The position numbers and the translations under genes are program-made. From positions 186,001 to 250,000 of the forward strand of contig OZ220686.1 of assembly GCA_965116435.1 (NCBI GenBank): a stretch of DNA of 64,000 nucleotides. The letters are read 5' to 3'. This DNA is from VXPQ01 sp965116435 (lineage in GTDB: Bacteria > Bacteroidota > Rhodothermia > Rhodothermales > VXPQ01). Below are positions 34,075 to 41,510 of the stretch, piece after piece. The stretch's first letter is position 1; each line of letters opens with the position of its first letter. Under the pieces are notes generated by a model. The model ran no database searches and was not told the origin of the DNA. It saw only the letters and a program-made list of their open reading frames with translations.

Positions 34075-35847
34075 ATGCATCTTGCCGTCGAACAGACCGA
34101 GCGGATCGTAGAGGGGATCGCCGTGGGGCCGGGCGTCGCCATCGGGCCGGCGTACCTGTATGCGCGCGCCGGATTCGAGGTGGAGGACCGCCGGATTGCT
34201 TCGGAGGATATGGAGGACGAGGTGGCGCGGTTCGAACAGGCCGTGTCGAGGTCCGAGCGCGATTTTCAGAAGATTGCGACGGTAGCGCGCGAAAAACTGG
34301 GGGAAAGCAGTGCGGGCATTTTCGAGGCGCAGGCGTTGATGCTGCGCGACGCCGCTTTTTACGAAGCGGTGATCCAGCATATTCGCCGGGATCGCATGAG
34401 CGCCGATTACGCCGCGCATGCGGTGTTGCGGCGCCATCGACAATTGATGGAGGCCGGGGAGAGCGCCTATTTTCGGGAGCGCGCCAACGATATGCTGGAC
34501 CTGGAGCACCGGGTGGTGCGGCACCTGCGGCGGGGCAAAATTCTTTCCGCCATCGACGCGGAGTCCATCGTGGTGGCCGAAAATCTGTCCGCGGCGGACA
34601 TCATCCTGTTCAACCAGCGGACGGTGTTGGGGACGATCCTGGATCATGGCGGAGCCACCTCGCATGTTTCGCTTATGGCGCGGGCGCTCGGGCTGCCCGC
34701 CATCGTCGGTACGCACGGCGTGACAGAACAGGTAGCCTCCGGGGACCTGCTGGTGCTGGACGGGCTGGCTGGGCAGGTCGTGATCCATCCCACCGAGGAC
34801 ACCCTGGCGCGCTACCGGGAGCGGCAGCGGCGCTACGAAGAGTGGCGGCACGCGCAGAAGAAGGTCGTGCCCCTGCCTGCGCAAACGCTCGACGGGCACA
34901 AGGTGCGGCTGGCGGCCAACCTGGAATTCATGGAGGAGTTGGAGCTGGTCGAGGAGTACGGCGCCGAAGGGGTGGGGCTCTTCCGCACGGAGGTGCTTTT
35001 TCTGATGCGGCAGCGCGTGTCCCTCTCCGAAGACGAGCAGTTCAAGGCGTATAGGCGCATCGTGGAAGCCGTTTCGCCGCGTCCCGTCACGTTTCGCCTG
35101 CTGGATTTCGGGGGAGACAAGATGCTTCCGCTGGGCCACCGAGAGCATAATCCGTTTCTGGGATGGCGCGGCGTGCGCGTGCTATTGGACAAGCCGGAGA
35201 TGCTGAATCCGCAATTGCGCGCCATCGTGCGGGCAAGCCGTTTCGGACCGCTTCGCATCCTGCTGCCTATGGTTACGGAATTGCGCGAAGTGCATGCGTT
35301 CCGCGCCCTGCTCGGGACCGTATGCGACGACCTGTCGGCAGAGGGCGTGGCGTACGACCCGGACATTCCGGTGGGCATCATGGTCGAGGTGCCTTCGGTG
35401 GCGATTCGGGCGGGCCGGTTCGCCCGGGAAGTCGATTTTTTCTCCATAGGCACGAACGATCTTACGCAGTATACCCTTGCGGTGGATCGGGGCAACGACC
35501 TGGTGGCGGACAAGTACCAGGAGCTTGATCCGGCGGTGTTGCGACTTATCCGGAATACGGTCGAGGGGGCGCATGCTGCGGGCATCGAGGTCGGCGTATG
35601 CGGAGAATTGGCGGCCCGGACGGCGGCCACCCCCGTGTTGCTCGGGTTGGGGGTGGACGAATTGTCGGCTTCGCCGGGGTATCTGCCGGAAGTGAAACGC
35701 ATGCTTCGCGCCCTGCGCATGGACGAGGCGCAGGCGCTGGCGGACCGCGCCATGCATGCGGCGGACGCCGCCGAGGTCGCTTCGCTGGTCGAGGCCTGGC
35801 TTCGCGCGCGCGATTGCGACGCGGCAAGTATGCTGGGAACGCTTTGA
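34075..35847 (+). CDS. ptsI: PTS enzyme I (phosphoenolpyruvate-protein phosphotransferase)
   Basis: 590 residues. The phosphohistidine is H197 in HGGATSHVSLMARALG. The PEP-binding C-domain shows LFRTEVLFL, FRLLDFGGDK, MVEVPSV and SIGTNDLTQYT, ending with a canonical CGELAA block. It autophosphorylates from PEP and donates to HPr. No sugar EII genes are in the window, so the pair may serve a regulatory PTS or permeases elsewhere. The stretch between ptsH and ptsI contains a solo MITE end (CAGCGCATCC). Confidence 0.95.
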   Translation: MHLAVEQTERIVEGIAVGPGVAIGPAYLYARAGFEVEDRRIASEDMEDEVARFEQAVSRSERDFQKIATVAREKLGESSAGIFEAQALMLRDAAFYEAVIQHIRRDRMSADYAAHAVLRRHRQLMEAGESAYFRERANDMLDLEHRVVRHLRRGKILSAIDAESIVVAENLSAADIILFNQRTVLGTILDHGGATSHVSLMARALGLPAIVGTHGVTEQVASGDLLVLDGLAGQVVIHPTEDTLARYRERQRRYEEWRHAQKKVVPLPAQTLDGHKVRLAANLEFMEELELVEEYGAEGVGLFRTEVLFLMRQRVSLSEDEQFKAYRRIVEAVSPRPVTFRLLDFGGDKMLPLGHREHNPFLGWRGVRVLLDKPEMLNPQLRAIVRASRFGPLRILLPMVTELREVHAFRALLGTVCDDLSAEGVAYDPDIPVGIMVEVPSVAIRAGRFAREVDFFSIGTNDLTQYTLAVDRGNDLVADKYQELDPAVLRLIRNTVEGAHAAGIEVGVCGELAARTAATPVLLGLGVDELSASPGYLPEVKRMLRALRMDEAQALADRAMHAADAAEVASLVEAWLRARDCDAASMLGTL

Positions 35848-35882
35848 GCCGGCGCGCGCCTGCTTCGTTTCCGACAGGTTCG

Positions 35883-35911
35883 CGTACGATCGTTGCGGGC
35901 GCGATCGTACG
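35883..35911. terminator. Perfect 10-bp inverted repeat after ptsI
   Basis: CGTACGATCG, a 9-nt spacer, then CGATCGTACG, 36 bp after the ptsI stop. There is no T-run, so it may be a bidirectional stem, a protein-binding site or a rho-dependent pause. The arms are themselves partly palindromic. The rest of 35848-36107 holds only a solo MITE left end at 36049-36068. Confidence 0.5.
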
Positions 35912-36048
35912 TCCGATGCGGGTGGTCGAGAACGTGGCGGGCTGCGTTTTTCGGCCTCTTTCGGACGCCGGGGATGCGGCGTGGTGCGTTTTTTTGGCCT
36001 CTTTCTGGCGGTCGGGAACGCTTGCCCGATTTTTTCCGTACGCTTTAG

Positions 36049-36068
36049 GGATGCACTGATCAAATCCA
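36049..36068 (+). repeat. Solo left end of the MITE-like element
   Basis: GGATGCACTGATCAAATCC without a matching right end, 40 bp upstream of the metallopeptidase/barrel gene. A second solo left end, inverted, lies at 46744-46776. Confidence 0.7.
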
Positions 36069-36107
36069 CGCATTCCGATTTCCCTTTCCTTGTCGTCGCT
36101 TCGTTTC

Positions 36108-39095
36108 ATGTGCTGCCTTCGATTGCGACATGCTGTGCTTGCCGTATGCTGGTGCGCTATGGCCTTTCCGGCAATGGGGCAGTACACGTCCCATTTCGGG
36201 CGCAACAAGATTCAGTACGAGCATTTCGACTGGCATATCCTCGAAACAGCGCATTTCGACATCTATTACTATTCGGAAATGCAGGAGCTGGCCGAATACG
36301 GCGCTGCGTTCGCCGAGGAAGCCTACGAGGAATTGCAGAACCGCTTCAATTTCTCGCTCACGCACCGCCCGCCGCTCATTTTCTATTCCTCGAACCTGCA
36401 TTTCCGGCAAACGAACATTACGCCGGGGTTCATTCCCCCGGGCGTGGGCGGGTTTTTCGAATTCCTGAAAGGCCGGGTGGTGATTCCCGCCAACGGCAAC
36501 GTGCATCAGTTTCGACGCGTGATTCGGCACGAACTGGTGCATGTATTCACCTACGCCAAGGTGCTGCGCGTGATTCGGGATCACCGTATTCCCCCGGAGC
36601 GCTTTCTGCCGCTTTGGTTTACGGAGGGGCTGGCGGAGTACTGGTCCGGCCCGCCCGACGAGTCCCACGAAATGATCATGCGGGACGCCGTGTATTCCAA
36701 CTACCTCGTGCCCCTGTCGAACATTTACCGAATCGGCGGCACGTTCCTGATGTACAAACAGGGGGAGGCGCTGTGTCGCTTCATGGCGGAAACCTGGGGC
36801 GAAGAGAAGTTGCTTCGGCTCATGGAGAATTTCTGGAAGGACCGGGATTTCCGCCACGTGATGGAGGTTACGTTTCTGGAAGAGTTCGAGGAAATAGACC
36901 GGAAGTGGCAGGCCTGGCTCCGCGCACGCTATTTCGAGGAGATCGACGACCTGGAGGTGGCCTCCATCGAGGCGGGCGGGGTGGCTACCGAAGGGTTCAG
37001 CGCCAAGCCCGCGTTGCACCGTTTTGCGGACGGGTCGCGGAAGGTGTATTTCGTGGGCAACCGGACGGGCTACGCCAATGTGTACGAGGTGGCGGTGGAT
37101 TCCTTGTTTCGCCCGCTTGGCGACCCCGAAATACTGATTCGGGGCGAGCGCACGGACAATTTCGAATCGCTGCACCTGTTCGATAGCCGGATGGGCGTTT
37201 CCGGGGACGGGAAACTGGCGTTCGTGGCGAAAAGCGGCGAGCGGGACGTGATCCATGTGTACGACCTCGTGGCGGACGAACTGATCGCTACGCATGGTTT
37301 CGACGGACTGGTGGCGCTGTATTCTCCGGCCTGGAGCCCCGAAGGGGACCGCCTGGTGTTTTCGTCCATTACGGCCAGTGGGTTCAGCGATTTGTTTGCG
37401 TACGACCTTGCGGAGGGACGCTTGCGGCAGTTGACGCGGGACAGTTACGACGACCTGGACCCGGCCTGGAGCCCGGACGGCCGCCGCATTGCGTTCTCCT
37501 CGGATCGTACAGCCATGGGCAAGCGCAACGCCTACAATATTTTTACCTACGACCTTGAGGAGGGGACCATTGCGTACGTGACGTTCGGCGACCGGATCGA
37601 TCATTCCCCCCGCTGGAGCCCGGACGGACGCCGCCTGGTGTTTACGAGCGCCGTGCGCAACGAGGAGGGCCGCTACGGCGCGCAAAACATATGGACGGCG
37701 GACGCCGCATCGGACGCGTCGCCCGCCATGGCTTATTCCGGGACCGGAGAGGACGTGCTGCCTACCGAACCGGGGGCGCCGGGTAGCCTGTCGTCGTCGC
37801 GGCAGCTTCGTCAGCTCACGAACCTTACGACGTCTGCGTTCGATCCGGTGTGGACCCGGGACGGAAACCTGCTCTTTACGGGGTTCGAGCATATGCGTTT
37901 TTCCATTCGCAGCTTGCCCGCCGCAGACTCCCTGTGGGCGCATCCGGAGCGGGAGGAAGCCGTCGATCCGACCCGGGGCGAAGCGCCGTGGGCCTTTGCC
38001 CGCATCGGAGTCGGGGACGCCGGAGAGTCCGTCCGGTACAAGAAGCAGTTCACGCTGGACCTGGCGCAAACCCTGGTGAGCCAGAATCCCGTATGGGGCA
38101 CGCAGGGGGGCGCGTCCCTGGCGTTTTCCGACCTGATGGGCGACGACAAGTGGTTCCTGACCGTCTTTAACAATGCGCGCGGCAGCAGCGATTTTCTGCG
38201 CAGCCTGAACCTCGCGGTGACCCGGCAGCAGCTGCACCGCCGGACGAACATTGCGTACGGCGCGTATCGCTTCGCCGGGCTGCGGTACGACATTACCGAC
38301 CCGGATGCGGCGCGGGAATTTCCTTCGCTCTGGGAAACGATTTACGGCGGGTTCGGCCTGGTCAGTTATCCGCTGTCCATGTTCCGGCGCGTCGAGGCGA
38401 GCGCCTCGCTGAGCTGGGACGACAAGTATATTCCCTGGGCGGACGTAGACCGGCAGGCCCTCCTCGCGTCGAATTCCCTGTCGCTGGTGCACGACAATGT
38501 GCTTTGGGGCATGAACGGCCCGATAGAAGGGTATCGCGGCAGCGTTACGGGGGCCTGGACCACCGATATATTGTATTCCAATGTGAACTACCTCACGCTG
38601 GCGGCGGACGTGCGGCATTACTGGCGGCTGCATCGACACATTACCTTTGCCTCGCGCGCCATGGGCCGGATGAACAAAGGGCGGGAAGCGCGGTTGTTCT
38701 TCATGGGAGGCAGTTGGGACTTGCGCGGATTCCGTCTGTTCAGCGTGCGCGGGCAAAAAATGTGGTTTACGTCCCACGAACTGCGCTTCCCGATTTTGCT
38801 GGCGCCCTGGTTGAGCGTGCCGGTGCTGGCGCCGCTTGGGGTCGCCAACCTGCGGGGCGCCTTGTTTCTGGACGCCGCCCATGCGTGGAACGGGGCGTAT
38901 TCCGAGCCGGCGCTGTCGGACCGGCTTCGCAGGCAGCTGAACGTAGGCGAAACGGTGGGGGCCATCGGCGGGGGATTGCGGCTGAATCTTTTTGGCGGGC
39001 TGGTGTTGCGCTACGATGTGGGATACCGGTATCGGGACGGGTTCCGGCGTCAGGAGCGGTTTTTCAAGCAGTTCTTCTTCGGGTGGGATTTTTAG
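36108..39095 (+). CDS. Exported HExxH metallopeptidase-like / beta-propeller / outer-membrane barrel fusion
   Basis: About 995 residues from ATG 36108 (TTG 36090 also possible). A signal peptide ends MAFPAMGQ. Residues about 25-290 resemble a gluzincin peptidase-MA domain with RHELVHVF, zinc motif HELVH at 141-145, and a downstream FTEGLAEYWSG acidic helix. Then come WD40/TolB-like blades (YSPAWSPEGDRLVFSS, DPAWSPDGRRIAFSS, SPRWSPDGRRLVFTS). The last third has barrel-like strands ending RFFKQFFFGWDF, with an Omp85/surface-antigen look (RGFRLFSVRG). Inferred to sit in the outer membrane; substrate unknown. Confidence 0.75.
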   Translation: MCCLRLRHAVLAVCWCAMAFPAMGQYTSHFGRNKIQYEHFDWHILETAHFDIYYYSEMQELAEYGAAFAEEAYEELQNRFNFSLTHRPPLIFYSSNLHFRQTNITPGFIPPGVGGFFEFLKGRVVIPANGNVHQFRRVIRHELVHVFTYAKVLRVIRDHRIPPERFLPLWFTEGLAEYWSGPPDESHEMIMRDAVYSNYLVPLSNIYRIGGTFLMYKQGEALCRFMAETWGEEKLLRLMENFWKDRDFRHVMEVTFLEEFEEIDRKWQAWLRARYFEEIDDLEVASIEAGGVATEGFSAKPALHRFADGSRKVYFVGNRTGYANVYEVAVDSLFRPLGDPEILIRGERTDNFESLHLFDSRMGVSGDGKLAFVAKSGERDVIHVYDLVADELIATHGFDGLVALYSPAWSPEGDRLVFSSITASGFSDLFAYDLAEGRLRQLTRDSYDDLDPAWSPDGRRIAFSSDRTAMGKRNAYNIFTYDLEEGTIAYVTFGDRIDHSPRWSPDGRRLVFTSAVRNEEGRYGAQNIWTADAASDASPAMAYSGTGEDVLPTEPGAPGSLSSSRQLRQLTNLTTSAFDPVWTRDGNLLFTGFEHMRFSIRSLPAADSLWAHPEREEAVDPTRGEAPWAFARIGVGDAGESVRYKKQFTLDLAQTLVSQNPVWGTQGGASLAFSDLMGDDKWFLTVFNNARGSSDFLRSLNLAVTRQQLHRRTNIAYGAYRFAGLRYDITDPDAAREFPSLWETIYGGFGLVSYPLSMFRRVEASASLSWDDKYIPWADVDRQALLASNSLSLVHDNVLWGMNGPIEGYRGSVTGAWTTDILYSNVNYLTLAADVRHYWRLHRHITFASRAMGRMNKGREARLFFMGGSWDLRGFRLFSVRGQKMWFTSHELRFPILLAPWLSVPVLAPLGVANLRGALFLDAAHAWNGAYSEPALSDRLRRQLNVGETVGAIGGGLRLNLFGGLVLRYDVGYRYRDGFRRQERFFKQFFFGWDF

Positions 39096-39118
39096 TATCC
39101 TTTAGAAATAGGTTCGTC

Positions 39119-40456
39119 ATGGACAAGCCATTGCTGCGGTCGCCTGTGCGCTTCGCTTTTTCGGAGACCCGCTTTTTCGGGCGTCCCGCTCGGGTTGCGG
39201 CGGTAGCGGGCATGGCGCCGGGTGTCTTGTGCGTCCTGGGCATTCTGGGTATCCTGTGCGTCCTGTGCGTAGCGCCCGGATGCTCCACGCTTCGCATGGG
39301 GCCGGGCGCCGCCATGCAGGCGGCCTGGCCGATGGAGGGGGGAAATGCGCTCCGGTCCAACGCGGCGCCGGATTCGGTCCAGCCGCCCTTGCAATTGCGC
39401 TGGAAATTCAATGCGCAGGCGGGCTTCGGGTCCGTTTCTCCCCTCGTGCTGGGGGATGCGGCGCTGGTCGCCACCCGGAAAGGAGAAGTGCACGCCATCG
39501 ATCTGGCATCGGGCAAGCGCATCGGGCACGATACGTTTGGCGTTTCGATTGAGGGGACGCCAGCGTGGGCGGACGGTCTGCTGCTGGTGCCCGTGGCCTG
39601 GGGAGGGCGGGCGGTGCACGCGAGGGATCTGGTGCGTGGCGAACGGCTGTGGCGCGCCGGCGACGTCCCGGTGGGTTCCGGGCTTGCGTTGTGGGGAGCG
39701 TACGTGCTGGCGGGGGATGTGGAGGGGTATGTCCGGGCCTGGCGGCTGGAGGACGGGGAAGAGGCCTGGGCGGCGCAGCTGGACGACCGGGCGGGCATTT
39801 ATTCGACCCCCGCCGTGGTGGGCGACCTGCTTGTGGCGGCGAACGACCGGGGCAGGGTCGCTGCGCTGAACCCCCGGGACGGCTCGCTTGTCTGGTCGGC
39901 GGAGGCGGGCGCTCCCGTGCAGGTTGCGGTTGCCGCCGCGCAGGAACGCGTGTTCGTCGCCACGACGCGCGGCGGCGTGCGTGCGTTCGATGCGCGCACC
40001 GGCGCGTTGCTGTGGGCGTACGATCTGCCGAAGGCAAACCCGGCGGAAGACGCCGCGGGGGCTGGTTTTCGAGCGGCAGGCGTTTCGCAACGGTACCTTA
40101 CGGGGTTGGCGGCAGGGGAGCAGGATCTGGTGTTCGGCGCTTCGGACGGGACGGTCCGATCCCTGAACATGGAGGATGGATCGCTCAACTGGCTTGCGGA
40201 GGCCTCCGATGCGGTTTCGGGGGCGCCGGTCATTACGGCCGAAACCGTGTATGTGGGGACGATGGGCGCGATGCTGAAAGGTTTCGACCGGCGCGACGGG
40301 CGCCTGGTGTGGGAGACGGAGCTGGAGGGCCGCATGAAATCCGCTTTTGCGCTCAAGGAGTCGCTATTGATCGTGCTGGCGGAGCCTCGCCATGTGTATG
40401 CCTACGAACCGGAATCCGGGGACCATGAAACGGACGATGAAACGGACGACGGATAA
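39119..40456 (+). CDS. PQQ-type beta-propeller lipoprotein (BamB-like)
   Basis: 445 residues. The leader has a repetitive Cys/Leu/Val core (VLCVLGILGILCVLC) and a lipobox VAPGC with C55 as the lipidated residue. The mature part is a propeller with repeated GxVxALDxxxGxxxW-type blades (VHAIDLASGKRI, VRAWRLEDGEEAW, VAALNPRDGSLVWS, VRAFDARTGALLWA). BamB has the same fold, and adjacency to a barrel protein fits envelope assembly. A generic PQQ-repeat protein is an equal possibility. Its 3' end overlaps the PEGA gene by 32 nt. Confidence 0.75.
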   Translation: MDKPLLRSPVRFAFSETRFFGRPARVAAVAGMAPGVLCVLGILGILCVLCVAPGCSTLRMGPGAAMQAAWPMEGGNALRSNAAPDSVQPPLQLRWKFNAQAGFGSVSPLVLGDAALVATRKGEVHAIDLASGKRIGHDTFGVSIEGTPAWADGLLLVPVAWGGRAVHARDLVRGERLWRAGDVPVGSGLALWGAYVLAGDVEGYVRAWRLEDGEEAWAAQLDDRAGIYSTPAVVGDLLVAANDRGRVAALNPRDGSLVWSAEAGAPVQVAVAAAQERVFVATTRGGVRAFDARTGALLWAYDLPKANPAEDAAGAGFRAAGVSQRYLTGLAAGEQDLVFGASDGTVRSLNMEDGSLNWLAEASDAVSGAPVITAETVYVGTMGAMLKGFDRRDGRLVWETELEGRMKSAFALKESLLIVLAEPRHVYAYEPESGDHETDDETDDG

Positions 40457-41318
40457 ATCGGCGGGACGGGGGCCTCTCTGGCGGGCGCTTTGCGGCGTTT
40501 TGGGGCTATGCTGCGCAGGATGCCTGCCGGCGCAGGCGCAGGAAGCGGCCAAGGAAGCGGACCGGGCGGACGCCCCGGATTCCCTTGCTTCCCTCGTCTC
40601 GTGGCCTCCATCGCATGCCTATGTGGATATTCACACAAATTTCCCGGAAGCGCTGGTGTTTGCGGACAGCCTGTTCGTAGGCGGCGCCTCGCGCATGCCG
40701 CTGGCCGTGCCTGCGGGCAGCCGCTCCATTCGCCTTACCGCGCCTCGCCCGGACGCCTGGTCCATCGCTCCGATTACTCGTCTGCTGGAGGTCGCTGCAG
40801 GCGATACGGCTCATGTGGTCGTGCATTTCCCGTATCATTACCGGATCGAGTCCGAGCCGTTCGGGGCGGATGTGTTCGTGGAACGGCGCGGCGAACCCCT
40901 TTTCGTGGGCGCGACCCCCTTGTTGCACCGCTCGGAGGCGCCGCTGGAAGGAAGCATTCTGCTCCAGCGGCGCGGGTATTTCCCGGCGTCCGTGCAGCCG
41001 GGGAACGCCGTATGGAACCGCCATGTCGCGCATCTGGAGCCGATGAACGCCCGCGACCCTGCGGCGGTGCGCTATTCGAATCCGCCCCGTACGCATCGCG
41101 TCTGGATAGATTACGCCGTGCTGGGCGCGGCGCTGGCGGCGGGGGCCGCGGCGGTGCACTACAAGTTCAAGGCCGACAACCTGGCGGACGAATACGAGCG
41201 GACCCGCAACGCCGCCCTGACGTCGCGCATAGAAACGCACGATGTGCGCGCCGCCGCGGCGTTCGGCGTCATGCAGGGAGGGCTCGGCATTTTTGCGATT
41301 CGGCTGGCGTTGCGGTAG
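40425..41318 (+). CDS. PEGA-domain exported protein
   Basis: 297 residues from ATG 40425. A signal-like stretch (LCGVLGLCCAGCLPAQAQ) is followed by two PEGA-type segments (AYVDIHTNFPEALVFADSLF... LAVPAGSRSIRLTAP; then YRIESEPFGADVFVERRG). A C-terminal hydrophobic helix (AVLGAALAAGAAAVHY) and a short amphipathic tail ending IRLALR close it. PEGA domains occur in surface and S-layer-associated proteins. The overlap with the propeller lipoprotein gene points to co-translation. Confidence 0.7.
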   Translation: MKRTMKRTTDKSAGRGPLWRALCGVLGLCCAGCLPAQAQEAAKEADRADAPDSLASLVSWPPSHAYVDIHTNFPEALVFADSLFVGGASRMPLAVPAGSRSIRLTAPRPDAWSIAPITRLLEVAAGDTAHVVVHFPYHYRIESEPFGADVFVERRGEPLFVGATPLLHRSEAPLEGSILLQRRGYFPASVQPGNAVWNRHVAHLEPMNARDPAAVRYSNPPRTHRVWIDYAVLGAALAAGAAAVHYKFKADNLADEYERTRNAALTSRIETHDVRAAAAFGVMQGGLGIFAIRLALR

Positions 41319-41510
41319 GTGTTTGGGCCTGATTGGGGAATTCAAAGAAAAAAAAATTGGAACTATGGTGGTTTGATTCGTATATTGCCCCGCATACCTT
41401 GCCTACGGTGATGTCTCTGTCCTTGAAAATCCCCCGTTTGCCGTGCCGGACGCCTATGCGGCGTTTCCATAGCGCAGCGAGGGACGGAAACGAAATCCAG
41501 ATTCGAACCC

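Noticed and set aside
36060..38882. 940-residue minus-strand open frame
   Set aside because: It is antisense to the metallopeptidase/propeller/barrel gene, rich in Arg/His/Pro/Gln without any recognisable domain; a shadow caused by high GC.
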